From NCBI GenBank assembly GCA_030068075.1, contig CM057826.1, positions 63,833,312-63,897,311 on the forward strand: 64,000 bases of DNA, written 5' to 3'. The position numbers and the translations under genes were made by a program. How positions within the stretch are numbered: position 1 is the first letter of the stretch; every line of letters begins with the position of its first letter. Of the stretch, positions 34,784-46,835 are shown in pieces. The DNA is from Paguma larvata. Its lineage: Eukaryota > Chordata > Mammalia > Carnivora > Viverridae. The notes below the pieces were generated by a model. It was not told the origin of the DNA and did not search any database. It was given only the letters and a program-made list of their open reading frames with translations.

Positions 34784-35124
34784 ACTGCACAGCAGCCAAG
34801 CCCTAGCCCGCACCTAGTGCTGGTGGCTGCGCCCATGTTGCCCCTGTCCCCATGCAGCCCACAGAAGCCAAGGAAGCTGACTAGCAAAATAGGGTGGGGT
34901 GGGGGAGGTCCACAGGGCAGAAAGATTAGCATGAGATGCTGGAGGTAAGTGGGCGAATAATAAATTACATCTCATTTGCTGAGATTTACGTGTTTGCAGC
35001 ACAGAGAAAAAGAATTCTCTTAAATGTATTACAATGAATCACTTTACAAGTCACTGATTTGTTAGGTAAATCACTCGAACTGTGTTTGAATTAAAAATAC
35101 AGTTACTACAAAAGCTATGATGGC

Positions 35125-35320
35125 AGCTTTGAGTGGTTGAGATCAATCATGGAGTTACAGGGTCCAGATTGAATCTGCTTCTGCCACTTACTAGCTGTGT
35201 AGACTTTAGTCACTTAAAAGCTCAGTGCTTCAATTTCCTCTACAAAATGGGAGAAGTATATATATGATACAGTAAATACTGCAGTCCCTGACACAGTTAA
35301 ATGATGTTAACTACTACTAA
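35125..35320 (+). repeat. MIR
   Basis: CTTCTGCCACTTACTAGCTG, TGTAGACTTTAGTCACTTAA, and CAATTTCCTCTACAAAATGG follow the MIR consensus including its conserved core. Confidence 0.85.
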
Positions 35321-35599
35321 CCTGAAACTCAAATTTTTTAATGCAAATTCTACATTTCTTTTAAATCGAACCAAGTGAAGCTTAAATTACTTATTTTTAG
35401 AAGTTCGAAGGACAAATACAAATTGCCAAGAATTTAAATTTTGGTTTAAATGGGGGAGGAGGAGACCAATTTCCATGATCTATTTCAAATTTAAAAAGAA
35501 ATTTAACTTCAGGCTTTTAAATGAAATATTATTTACTATCATCTTTTCTTAGTTTTTCAAGTTAATAGCATCAAAAGCAGCAAGCTATTAAACAGCATT

Positions 35600-35770
35600 A
35601 TTTGCAGCATTTCCATTTTATTAAAAACTGTATAAATTAGAAAAATGATACAGCAAAATGTCATAACATACACACAACCACTGTTCATAGTGGTAATCTT
35701 GGAAAGTGGGATTATGGAGTTATTTCTCTCTTCCTTTGTGCTTTTGAATATTTTTCTTTGTATCTATCTT
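35600..35770 (+). mobile_element. Old LINE-1 3' UTR fragment
   Basis: TAGTGGTAATCTTGGAAAGT, GGGATTATGGAGTTATTT and CTTTGTGCTTTTGAATATTT resemble the 3' end of L1M elements. Confidence 0.5.
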
Positions 35771-35782
35771 ATAATGCCAAAT

Positions 35783-35815
35783 ATAGATAGATAGATGATA
35801 GATAGATAGATAGAT
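35783..35815. repeat. (ATAG)n microsatellite
   Basis: About eight ATAG units with one slip to ATG. Confidence 0.93.
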
Positions 35816-37218
35816 GGCAAATACCCTCTAAATATTTGTTGAATGAACACATGAACTCCGACCACATATTACTAGAAATTACGGAAATTATATATTAAAA
35901 GTTTAAATATGTTTAGAAATAATTTCTCTTCATATATGAAATAAAGGACACTGTGACTCAATTTGATTCTATCTCAAATATCCCTTTTGTCAGGATGACT
36001 TAGTTTTACAAAAGGCTTTCAAAGTCTTACTGAAAGTGCATGATTCACTGAACAAGACTTAATTATTTATACAGTCATTGAGTATTTGTGACAAATCCAG
36101 AATAGATAATTCTTCATAAGGCCTAAACTTCTGGAAAGAAAAAGTACCCTTCAAAACAAAGAATGCAGTTTAGAAGCTCCTAAAAATAACTTCTTAGTAT
36201 CTTAAGAAATAATTCAATTACTCCTGACTCAGACTATGATTCAAGCTATTATTGAGTAAATCAGTTTGTAACCAAAATATTTGTCTGAATTTTTACTGCT
36301 ATGTATTGTACAAGTAACCAGAGATTCAAATGACAAAATTTTTAAGAAAGTTCTGACCATTATATGTTCATTACTCATGATAATTTAAATCTAAAAGCAA
36401 GCCAATACAAAACTTCACATTTTACTATATTGCCAACTGAATTATTCAGTAAGATTTTCTCAAGGATTCCACAAAAGTTTGATTTGAACTTTATTTTTAA
36501 AATGTTATTTTAAAAACTAATTAAAAACACAATCAAAATGTATTGGGCTAAATTTGAACACAATGAAGATCAGTGAAACATTAATTGGTGCTACCAGTTT
36601 GCATGTATCTCAGAATACAGCTCCTGCCATCTTTATTTAAATAAAAATGCTAGCATTTACACTATATATATATGTATATGTATATAGCCCTAGATTTCAA
36701 ATATCTGTTCATTTATGATCAGATTTGACTGTTTTTAGTAAATTTTAATAAGTAAATGTTATAAATATGAACACATATTTCAGAAATCTACTGAATCTTC
36801 TGCAGCTTAAAAAACTAATGACTAAATAGAATGAATACGATTTTTAATGTCTTAAATATTGCATTTCATTTTAATGTAGACATGTTTGGGCTAATTTTAA
36901 GACTTGTGACTACAAAAACTGTTAAGAGGAATACGGGCAACATTATTAACTAGTACAAAAGGAGTTAAAATTAGTGCTCCTTTCGGTTTTCTTAATGGAC
37001 TTTTCTGCTTTGTCAATATTTAACTTTCTTTTTACTGGGAGATTTCTATACTTTACTATATAGTGAAATAGAATAGATTTATGCCTGCGAAGATATCAAA
37101 AGGTTTTTTCTTTAAAAGTAATAATTATGCATTGAAAAAGCACATGCTAGTGTAAATCTAAGCTCTCCAGATGATAAGCCATCAAATAAAGCTCATATTC
37201 ATTTAAAAACCTCTGGTT

Positions 37219-37443
37219 GGGGCGCCTGGGTGGCTCAGTTGCTTAAGCGGCCGACTTCGGCTCGGGTCATGATCTCACGGTCTGTGAGTTCGAGCCCGCG
37301 TCGGGCTCTGTGCTGACGGCTCAGAGCCTGGAGCCTGCTTCAGATTCTGTATCTCCCTCTCTCTCTGCTCTTCTCCTGCTCATACTCTGTCTCTATGTCT
37401 CCTAAAAATAAATAAACGTTAAAAAAATAAAATAAAATAAAAT
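37219..37443 (+). repeat. CAN-SINE, young cat-type
   Basis: Head GGGGCGCCTGGGTGGCTCAG, body keeping CpGs (GCGGCCGACTTCGGCTCGGG, CGCGTCGGGCTC), tail AAATAAATAAACG and an AAAAT repeat. Flanked by AAAAACCTCTGGT at 37205-37217 and 37444-37456, 13 of 13. One of the youngest copies in the window. Confidence 0.98.
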
Positions 37444-37954
37444 AAAAACCTCTGGTCTTTAGATTTATATTGGGTTATAGTAAGACGACAGAGTGAAAGA
37501 AGAGAATAAAATGAGATCAATTTCAAACGCCAAATTGGCTGTGAAGACCACTTCTCCCATCTTTTCTATATTTTTCACAGGACATGGGAAGGAGCTGAAC
37601 TGTTGCAATGGCAATGGAATTTTTAGTGATGTATAAACTAAGTGGGAGGTATAATCACAGTCTTCTACAAGTCAGACTTAATCTGTGTGTTCTGTTACCT
37701 CAAGAGGCAAAAGTTTCCAAAAGAAATTTGCCTAGCATTAACATTAAAAGGTTAAGTAGTTTTTCTACCTCCAATCTTTCTCCTCTTTAATTGGCAAACA
37801 CCAAAACAGTTTTTTATACCCCTGCTCAAAGAACATTTCATGGCTTTCCACTGCTGACAGTGGAATTGAGTCAGCTTGGAGTTTAATCATGGAGTGCCCT
37901 GAATGGCATATTAATTAATTAGTCTTTCTACACTGATAGTCCTACTTGTATTAA

Positions 37955-38750
37955 ATTTCCTATGGTTGCCATAACAAATTACCACAAAGCCCATGGCTTA
38001 AAACAACAAATGTATTATCTCACAGTTTTGCAGTTCAGAAGTCCAAAATGGGTCTCACTCTAAGCTAAAATCAAGGTATCTACAGGGCTGCATTCCTTTC
38101 TGGAGGCTCTAAGGGAGAATCTGTTTTCTTGTCCTTTCCAGCTTCTAGAGACCAGATTCCTTGGTTCAAGGCCTCCTTCCTCCATCTTCAAAGTTAGCAA
38201 CAGTGGACTGAGTCTTCGATTTGCAGCACTCTGATCTTGCTTCTGTTGTTGTCATCTCTTTCTTTGGTTCTTTTTCTACTTCCCTCTTACACTTTTATTT
38301 TTTTTTTTAATTTTTGTTTTAAAAATTTTTAAAAAATCTTTACTTTTGAGAGAGAGAGAGAGAGCGAGCGTGTGCAAGAGGGGGGTGGGGGGGGGGGAGG
38401 AACAGAGAGAGAGGGAGGCACAGAAACCAAAGCAGGCTCCAGGCTCTGAGCTGTCAGCATTGAGCCCGACGAGGGTCTCAAACTCATGAACTGAGTTCAT
38501 GACCTGAGCCAAAGTCGGATGGTTAACTGACTGAGCCGCCCAGGCACCCTTCCCTCTTACACTTTTATAGACTCATCTCAAGAACCCTTAAATAGGTCCA
38601 CCTCAATCCAGGATAATCTCCCTATTTTCAGGTTACCTCATTAGCAACTCTTCCATCTGCAACCCTAATTCCCCTTTGTCACAAAATCTAACATATTGAC
38701 AGGTTCTAGGGATTAAGAGGAGGAGCCATTATTCTGCCTATCACACTACA
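37955..38750 (-). mobile_element. Solo LTR of ERVL-MaLR type, antisense, split by a SINE
   Basis: In reverse it is an MLT1-like LTR. The plus strand shows CTATGGTTGCCATAACAAAT, GGCTTAAAACAACAAATGTA, TGGAGGCTCTAAGGGAGAAT and, beyond the SINE, GGTTCTAGGGATTAAGAGGA. Confidence 0.8.
38299..38548 (-). repeat. CAN-SINE with exact 20-bp target-site duplication
   Basis: Flanks CTTCCCTCTTACACTTTTAT at 38279-38298 and 38549-38568 are identical over 20 bp. The insertion lies in the LTR. The tail end has an extra AT-rich stretch and a G-run (38384-38397) in the body. Confidence 0.98.
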
Positions 38751-39060
38751 GCTTAACTTTATTTCAGAACTCGCATCCTAATAATAGTCCAATCAAACTA
38801 TTCTTGTTTGGGAATAAATGGGTAATTTTGAACAAATTTTTTAAACTACAAAGTACTTTTTTAAAGTAAAGAATTACTAATTGCTCTATTGGTCCAAATC
38901 AAAGTTCAGCTTAAACATACATATATTTCCATGAAGTAATCTACCATCCAGTTTTGAATCAATTCATCTTCCTCTTCTCTTCACTGTTATTACCTCTTTT
39001 ATGGCACAAACAGATTTTGTACCTCTGGGTGCACATCTCCTTTCCTGACTATAATAATCT

Positions 39061-39255
39061 TTTTTTTTAATGTTTATTTATTTTTGAGAGAGACAGAGTG
39101 CAAGCAGGGTAGGGGCAGAGAGAGAGGGAGACACAGAATCCAAAGCAGGCTCTGTCAGCACAGAGCCCGACACAGGGCTCAAACCCACAAGCTGTTGAGA
39201 TCATGATCTGAGCCGAAGTTGGCTGCTTAACTGACTGAGCCACCCAGGCACCCCA
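39061..39255 (-). repeat. CAN-SINE with exact target-site duplication
   Basis: Flanks TGACTATAATAATCT at 39046-39060 and 39256-39270, 15 of 15. Confidence 0.98.
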
Positions 39256-39389
39256 TGACTATAATAATCTTGAGGGAGGCATCACACTTGATTTTATCTT
39301 GTATGTTTCATGGTGTGTACCACAATATTTTGTGTATTATAGGTATTTATTAAATATTAGTATAACGAATGATTTAAAATTAATGTCCA

Positions 39390-39603
39390 GGGGTGCCTGG
39401 GTGGCTCAGTCGGTTAAGTGTCCAACTCTTGATCTCAGCTCAGGTCATGATCTCATGGTTTTGTGAGTTCAAGCCCCACATGGAGCTCTGTGCTGACAGT
39501 GTGGAGGCTGCCTGGGATTCCCTCTCACTCCTCTCTCTCTCTGCCCCACCCCCCACTCGCACTGTCTCTCTCTTTCTCTCAAAATAAATGTTTAAAAATA
39601 AAT
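39390..39603 (+). repeat. CAN-SINE
   Basis: Head GGGGTGCCTGGGTGGCTCAG, tail CTCAAAATAAATGTTT. Flanks AAATTAATGTCCA (39377-39389) and AAATTAATCCCCA (39604-39616). Confidence 0.96.
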
Positions 39604-39784
39604 AAATTAATCCCCAAATGGTATCCAATGCAGATGCTCTCATGGAATAAAAGTAGAGCAAATACTGAATAATGAATATTATTGTAAAATATAACTTTCT
39701 ACAGAGGAAACAGATTGCTTTAAATAAAACTCTGAGCCCTGTAGACAGAAAAAATTCGATGTAGCCCTGGGACCAAATTTTTAA

Positions 39785-39900
39785 CGTTAGGTGGCTGCAC
39801 ACTAAGAATCACTTTAGGAGCTTGAAGAATTTTCAAACACCATTAAGTGAGAATCTGTAAGAATGAGGCCCACGCATTAGTATGGTTGCCATTATTGAGA
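39785..39900 (+). mobile_element. MER5-like DNA transposon fragment
   Basis: GGTGGCTGCACACTAAGAAT, ATCACTTTAGGAGCTTGAAG, and GAGGCCCACGCATTAGTA are typical of the MER5/Charlie group. Confidence 0.65.
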
Positions 39901-40858
39901 AGTACAAAGCAGTTTCCTAGCTTCAGCTGCCGAAGTTCCCACTTCATTATGGGAGGGAGGCCATTTTGAAATGCCTTTTAATTTCGAGTGCTATACAGCT
40001 TGAGGCATCTGCTTAGAGGAGAAAAAGCTTCTTTTTGTCAAAAAGCTCCCTAGGCCTATATTAGCAGTTAAGATGAGAAAAAATATGTAGAGCCAATAAA
40101 TATACAGAAAATGTTCTACTACAGTAAGGAAGCAAAGAAATAAAAGCAAGAATATAATTTTCACCTATCTTATTCAATAGGTAAAACTTAAATTAAAATA
40201 ATATTGTGGGTCAGTGTGGATACATGAAAATAAGCGGTAGTTTCAAAAGTCCTAAAATAATATGTTTAAAATGCTTATACTGAAGTCTAGTTAAAATAAA
40301 TTATCCTACATACAGATACATGCACAGAGTTATATTCAAAAACATTTAGTATTATTCACACTAGGAAAATGTTAAGAAACAGCCTCAAAGATTGATAACA
40401 ACAGCTTGGTTAATTATACTTAAAGAGAATTAAAATTATGTCAGATATACAACTGCATAAAAAAGGATAAAATACTTAGGAATAAATTTAACCAAACAGA
40501 TGAAAGATCTGTACACTGAAAACAGTAAGACACTGATGAAAGATATTAAAGAAGACACAAATAAATGCAAAGAGACTCCATGTTTATAGAATGGAAGAAT
40601 TAATATTGTTAAAATGTTCACACTACCCAAAGCAATCTACAGATTTAACACACTCCTCATCTAAGTTCCAATGGCATTTTTCATAGAAACAGAACAAATA
40701 ATCCTAATATTTGGGTGAAACCACAAAAGACCCTGAGTAGCCAAAGCAATCCCAAGACAGAACAAAGCTGGAGGCACCACACTTCCTGATTTCAAACTAG
40801 ATTACAGAGCTATGATAATGAGGACAGTATGGTATTGGCATAAAAAAAAGACACACAG

Positions 40859-40977
40859 GGATGTCTGGTTGGCTCAGTCAGTAGAGCATATGACTCTTGG
40901 TATCAGGGTTGTAAGTTCCAGCCCAATGTTGGGTGTAGAGATTATCTTTAAAAAAAAAAAAAAGAAAAGAAAGAAAG
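40859..40977 (+). repeat. CAN-SINE, short tRNA-only subtype, in L1
   Basis: It has the tRNA-like head (TGTCTGGTTGGCTCAGTCAG, AGAGCATATGACTCTTGG) and a body with TTGGGTGTAGAGATTATC then poly-A, but not the CT-rich section of the other copies. Flanks AAAAGACACACAG (40846-40858) and AAAAGACACATAG (40978-40990). Confidence 0.94.
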
Positions 40978-41354
40978 AAAAGACACATAGATCGATGGAA
41001 CAGAATAGAAAAAAAATGTGTATATAGGGCCACTTAATTTATAACAAAGGAGCCAAAAATATAAAATGGGAAAAGGACAGTACCTTTAACAAATGGTGCT
41101 GGTAAAACTGGACAGTCACATGCCAAAGAATGCCCTATTTAGCACCATACACAAAAAATCAACTCAAAATGCATTAAAGACTTAAATTTAAGACCTGAAA
41201 GCATAAAACTCCTCAAAGAAAACATACAGGGTAGGCTCCCTGACACTGGTCTTAGCAATGATTTTTTGGATTTGACAGCAAAAGCAAAAAGAAACAAGGG
41301 GGACTATATCAAACTAACAAGCTTCTGCACAGCAAAAGCAACTATCAACAACTT

Positions 41355-41556
41355 AAGGGCACCCAGGTGGCTCAGTTGGTTAAGCTTTCGACTTCAGCTC
41401 AGGTCATGATCTCACAGTTCATGAGTTCAAGTCCCACATTGGGCTCTATGCGAACAGCTCAGAGCCTGGAGCCTGCTTCAGATTCTATGTCTCCCTCTCT
41501 TTGCCCCCCCCCTCACTTGTGCTCTCTGTCTCTTTCTCTCAAAAATAAACATTAAA
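41355..41556 (+). repeat. CAN-SINE in L1
   Basis: Head AGGGCACCCAGGTGGCTCAG, tail TCTCAAAAATAAACATTAAA. It sits where L1 ORF2 should read on from ATCAACAA to AATGAAAAGGCAA. Confidence 0.95.
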
Positions 41557-42206
41557 AAGTTAAAAACACATATACACACACAAAATGAAAAGGCAATCTA
41601 TTAAACAGGAAAAAATATTTGCTAATCATATATCCAATAAAGGGGTTAATATTCAAACTATAAACTGTATAAAGAACTCATAGAACTGAATAGCAAAAAA
41701 CTCACAGACAAAAAAATCCATATAATTCTTTATAAAAAGTAAAAGAAACTGAATAGACACTTTCCAAAGAAGATATCCAAATGGCCAACAGGTACATGAA
41801 AAGGTGCTCAACACCACTCACCATCAGGGAAATGCAAATCAAAACTACAATGATGTCATCTCTTAGCTGTTAGAACTGTTGTCATCAAAAACACAAGAGA
41901 TAAGTACTGGAAGAATGTAGGGAAAAGGCAACCCTTGGACACTGTTGATGGGGATGCAAACTGACGTAGCACTATGGAAAATAACATGGAGGCTCCTTAA
42001 GAAAACAACTTAAAAACAGAACTACTGTTAAGTTCCAATAATCCCACTTCTGGGTATATATTCAAAGGAAATGAAAACAAGATACGGGAAGCGGTATCTG
42101 CACTCCCATGTTTATTGCAAATTTATTCATAATAGCCAAGATATGGAAATAACCTATGTTGCCTATCAACAGATGAATGGATAAAGACAACGTAGAGTGC
42201 ATACAG

Positions 42207-42270
42207 GCACGTGCGCACACACACACGCGCGTGTGCGCAAGCACGCACGCACGCACACACACACACACAC
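42207..42270. repeat. (CA)n/(CG)n microsatellite inside L1
   Basis: Alternating purine-pyrimidine tract of CA, CG and TG units, about 64 bp, ending in a pure (CA) run. Such tracts can adopt Z-DNA. Confidence 0.95.
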
Positions 42271-42989
42271 AAAGGAGTATTATTCAACCGTGAGAAAGAA
42301 GGAAATCCTGCCATTTGCAATACTATAGATGGACCTTGAGGGCATTATGCTAAGTGAAATAATCCAGACAGAGAAAGACAATTACTGCTTGGTATCACTT
42401 ATAGGTGGAATCTAAACAAAAAGTCAAACTCCTAGAAAACAAAACATAAAATGTCACAGAAGATAACTATGTAATATAAAAACACATTATATAATTTAAA
42501 CAATATTAAGTGAAAATGTAGAATACTGTATGCTTAATATGATGCCAACTTGCTTTTTCTTTAAAAAAAAAAAAGAGTGATGTATGTGCATAGATAAACC
42601 AAAATATTGTGTGTTCTCCCTGGGTATGGGATTTTAGAAATTCTTAATTTTTCTGAATTTTATAAAATGTCCACAATGTAACACACAATACATATTATCT
42701 GTATTTTCTTTTTAAACTTACATACTTCTAAGTTGGACACAATTTGAAATCACATTTGAAGGAGAAAGTAATTAAATTAACATTTATTACTCATCTAACC
42801 TGTGTCCAGAAGCAGATTCAGATTTTGTGGGGACTAGAAGCAAATATAAATTGTGGAGGAACCTTCCTTAAGGAAAATACAAATTAATTCAAAATTGCTA
42901 GGGCTACAGCAAAAGGGCTTAGGAAGGGCCCATACAACTGGGGCATTAACTAACCGTCATTAGTTTTGTGATAAATTTGCTTCCAAGCA

Positions 42990-43175
42990 AATATAGTAGC
43001 AGATACTATATTAGGCAAATACATATAATGTCATCTAATCCTAATAAAACCTCTAAAGAGATTTTTTTTTTAAATCACTATTCACAAACATACAGAATTG
43101 AGGCTTAAAGCAATTTAAAGACTCATCCAAGTACACACAACAGTGAAGTGGCAGTCTGACTCCTAAGCCAATGTT
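42990..43175 (-). repeat. MIR, antisense
   Basis: TCATCTAATCCTAATAAAAC, CAGAATTGAGGCTTAAAGC, and GTGGCAGTCTGACTCCTAAG match the complement of MIR. Confidence 0.75.
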
Positions 43176-43959
43176 GATCAAACTGCCTCACCTTTCACGT
43201 CTCCTGAACACTTCCCTACACTAAATTACATCTAAGTATGTTATCTCCCAGAGCAGCTTGTACTTCTCCCTTAGAACCTCATGCTTCACAGAAAGTTACT
43301 TGTTCAATTATAATCCTGATTACTGTAGCACCTGGTTTTGTAGAAGGTGCTCAATAAGTATTTATTATATGAATACATTTTTAATAATCAGAATAAGTGA
43401 AAATGAGAAGACTCAAAATAATTCTGAAAATGTCTGTTTAGAACCCACAATAAATCCCCTTCGCCCATAAATTTTTATCAGCGAGTAACCACAGATTTCT
43501 CTATTAGATATCTAGGACAAAATTTCTTTAAATGCAGAAGACTTTTCTGTGTTAATTTCATTAAATAAAGAGAAACCTAGCTTGGGGTTGTTTTATGGGG
43601 GTATGGCAAATACAAGCAGTGCATAGTAGTAGGCACATCAGTAAAGGCAAAAAAAAAGCAAGAAAGAAAAACTATGAATGACTCAATCAAGGTTACTCTG
43701 AGATAATTCTGCTTCACTGCCCTTGTACCATTTAAAATATGTTAACTATGTATTAGGTTAAATATGCCCTGGTGTTACTCTAGTAAATATGCTACATTAC
43801 ATGGTAAAAAGGACTTCACAGATAAAATTGAGGTTACTAATTGGCTGATTTTAAAATTGGGAGATGTAAGTGGAATTAAAATGAAAACTTAAAAAAAAAA
43901 AAAAGGGAGATGATCCTGGGTGGGCGCAATGTAATCAAATGAGCCCTCAAAAGCGTCAA

Positions 43960-44706
43960 CATGGTCAATGACTTCCCAATGAAATTAGAATAGAATTTCT
44001 TTTTTTTTTTTTAATTTTTTTTAAACGTTTATTTATCTTTGAGAGACATAGAGACAGAGTATGAGCAGGGGAAGGGCACAGAGAGAGGGAGATACAGAAT
44101 CTGAAGCAGGCTCCAGGCTCTGAGCCGTCATCAAAGAGCCCGACGCGGGGAACGAACTCACAGACCATGAGATCATGACCTGAGCCGAAGTCAGCCGCTT
44201 AACCAACTGAGCCACCCAGGCGCCCCAGAATAGAATTTCAAATTCCTCACCTTGGTTTATAAAACTGCATAATCTAGCTTCTGCCCTCATTCCCACTGTC
44301 CTCTGCCTCGCCCTTTCGTCACTCTCTCTTATGCTTTTGTACTGCCTTTCCTTTAGCCTCAAGAACTCTGCTCCCAAATCTTCAAATGACTGCTCCATCG
44401 TTATCATTCAGATCTTGGCATAAATGTCATATCTTCAAAGAGACTTTCCATGGTTACCTTATCAACATTGGTACTGTCCTTAAACTTTCCACCACATAAT
44501 GCTGTTTTGTCCTCAAATCATTAGAGTCTGAGAGACTCTATCTATGTACCTATTTATCTATTTATTTTTGTCTACCTCATTGTTTCCCAAACTGGAGTAT
44601 AAATTCCATGAGGACAGGAACCTAGGTTCTTGTGTGCTGCTGTTTCCTTCACACCTAGAACAGTGCACAGTATGCATTCAATACATACTCTTGAATGTAT
44701 GAATGT
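43960..44706 (+). mobile_element. LINE-2 3' end, split by a SINE
   Basis: TTTATAAAACTGCATAATCT, ATTCAGATCTTGGCATAAATG, AGTATAAATTCCATGAGGAC and ACCTAGAACAGTGCACAGTA, then TTCAATACATACTCTTGAATG, follow the L2 3' end very well. Confidence 0.88.
44000..44226 (-). repeat. CAN-SINE, young, in L2, exact target-site duplication
   Basis: Flanks AGAATAGAATTTC at 43987-43999 and 44227-44239, 13 of 13. CpGs in GAGCCGTCA, GACGCGGGG and GCGCCCC are preserved. Confidence 0.98.
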
Positions 44707-45746
44707 AGATCATATAAAGATGAACAAGACATTAATTTAGAATCAAGTAGGGGACCTAAAACATTTACAACAAAAGTTTTAACTAATACAAGGCAACATC
44801 TGTATCAAAGGATGAGAGATTAGATGATTTCTGGCTAGATGATCGATAAAAATTTCAGACAGAAAATACCAACAGAACTACCCTTGAAAGATATTTAGGC
44901 ATTTTTCAAGGCGGAGATTTTGATTTTGTCTGTCAATGTTAAAGAATTTAGACTTCATCTGATAGGTAAATGAAAATAAAGATGTTTCAAATAAGTTAGG
45001 ATACACAATTAGAGACAAGATCCACAAAAGTTAATAGGACTAGTTTCTAATTCCTACTCAAGAGAAGAAATAATCAGAAATTATACGCATGTGACCACTA
45101 GTTTATAGTTAAATTTAATGACCAAAGAATTTTTCAATTGGAAAATATAACGGCAGGGAAAAATAATAAATTTTATACTCTGTGAGAAACTTAACTTTGC
45201 TTTATTTGGTGTTATTGCTTTATTTGGTTTATTTTAGCAATTTTGACAACACAGTTATTTATTAATATTATGTTATTAATAAAACAAAAACAAAAAACTC
45301 ACAAGGTCACCTTTAGCAACCATTTTATCCAATTAACAAAATATTCAAATATTTGCATGTAAGTAGGGGATATTTTGTTTTCTAAATTCTTAACATGTCC
45401 TAATCCAGTCAAGTCCAGAGTCAGGGCATCCAATGTTTTAAACTATCCCCTTGGGGGAAAAAAAATCCTGATCAATTTTTTAAAATGAAATGTTTAAAAC
45501 AAGACTGTATGCTTGCCCTTTAAAAAAAATTATGTCTTGTTTAATGTTGTTAACTTTGATCTTTACTTAAAACCAAAAACAGCTCTAAGACTGCTCCCCA
45601 AAATATAATTTATAGTACAAACTTATAAACCCTATTCATAAAGATAACATTTTAACACTAACAGTTCAGAGATTTAAGTCACCAAACGTTTATGGTATCA
45701 CTGCGAACACAAGAAAAAGGAACATGCAGAATGAAACAGGTCAACT

Positions 45747-45862
45747 GTGCTGACAGCTAGGAGCCTGGAGCCTGCTTTTGGATTCTGTGTCTCCCTCTCT
45801 CTCTGTCCTTCCCCTACTCACACTCTCTTTCTTTCTCTCAAAAATAAATAAACATTAAAAAA
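45747..45862 (+). repeat. CAN-SINE, 5'-truncated
   Basis: Begins in the middle (GTGCTGACAGCTAGGAGCCT) and has a normal CT-rich section and tail (CAAAAATAAATAAACATT). The tRNA-like head is absent. Confidence 0.94.
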
Positions 45863-46622
45863 AATTTTTTAATTATCATAAAATACCTAAATTACCTGAG
45901 GAATCATTTGTCAACTTATAATATATACATTGGCCTTTGAAATACATCAGGATCAATAAGGAAAAACATAATTTTAATTGATATTAAAACCAAAATTTGG
46001 TGTACATAAGAGAATAAATTATAGCCTAATATGGCACTTTATTTATTAGAACCTTAAACCAAGTCCTTGAGTCAAAACCTTTATTCTCATTCCAATATCC
46101 CCAAATCCTTACCTAGATGAGGAAATAATCACTCTTTCAGCACCCTGAATAGCAAGTGCATTTGATATTGCCTAATGCTATGTCATTTGCTTCCTTTTTG
46201 AAAGTATTCCCTTCCTCTTGCTTTATGCTAAATTTTAAACATATAAGGCAAAGTATAAACTATAAAATTATTTCACTTCTAAGTACTTAAGGATAAATGT
46301 TTGCTATTACAGGCTAAATAATCCAAACTAAAATGAAAAAAGAAAATCTATCTAGCATTACTGGACTGTGTCAATCAAATCAGAAACCTCTGGTCACTTG
46401 GACTATACACAGTAGTACCATATAGATTCATTTTAAGGTTTAGGATAATGAGTCACCTAATAAAAAAACTCAAAATGAATACTTAATATTATGTTCTAAG
46501 GGGGAAGAGGGAAAGGAAAATCAAGGCAAATGAATAAATGTAATTCCCTTCTTCAATACAGATTAATGTTTTAAAACTAGAACTTCACATTTACTTTGTA
46601 ATAAGTCTTTTTAAACTTTCTT

Positions 46623-46835
46623 AAAAAAATTTTTTTTTTGACATTTATTTATTTTTAAGAGAGAAACAGAGCGTGAATGGGGGAGGGGCAGAGAGAGGGA
46701 GACACAGAATCTGAAGCAGGCTCCAGGATCAGAGCTGTCAGCACAGAGCCCAACGTGGGTCTCGAACCCATGAACTGTGAAATCATAACCTGAGCCGAAG
46801 TCGGACACTTAACCAACTAAGCCACTCAGGTGCCC
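46623..46835 (-). repeat. CAN-SINE with exact target-site duplication
   Basis: Flanks CTTTTTAAACTTTCTT at 46607-46622 and 46836-46851, 16 of 16. Confidence 0.98.

Larger units (their letters stand above)
34440..34850 (-). promoter_or_regulatory. APC: APC promoter 1A, CpG-rich
   Basis: This is the only clearly GC- and CpG-rich unique sequence in the window apart from the 5' end of the L1 at 55.3 kb. It surrounds exon 1A. Read on the minus strand, the block from about 34790 to 34546 follows the human promoter 1A very closely as I remember it: GC box, GCGGAGTGCGGG motif, GTGTAATCC, ATGCGGACCAGGGCGCTC, an inverted CCAAT box, an E-box, then exon 1A. There is no TATA box in place, which fits scattered start sites. 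In human cancers this promoter is silenced by methylation. The edges of the CpG-rich zone are judged by eye. Confidence 0.9.
40450..42480 (+). mobile_element. LINE-1, 5'-truncated, second half of ORF2 and 3' UTR
   Basis: ORF2 text in order: GATGAAAGATCTGTACACTG, CAATCTACAGATTTAACACA, GACAGTATGGTATTGGCATA, AAAGCAACTATCAACAACTT, TCAAAACTACAATGATGTC, then the near-end motif ATTATGCTAAGTGAAATAA. It is broken by many stops and by two inserted SINEs. Confidence 0.92.
40310..42720 (+). mobile_element. Old LINE-1 (L1M) interrupted by a younger L1
   Basis: Outer pieces at about 40310-40440 (TTTAGTATTATTCACACTAG) and 42490-42720 (ATTAAGTGAAAATGTAGAAT, CACTGGG-type 3' UTR text, TAAAATGTCCACAATGTAAC) belong to an ancient L1 3' end; the carnivore L1 between them is given separately. 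Confidence 0.5.

Noticed and set aside
37219..37300. tRNA gene
   Set aside because: The heads of the SINEs resemble a tRNA with internal promoter boxes, but all are followed by SINE bodies and tails and cannot fold as complete tRNAs.
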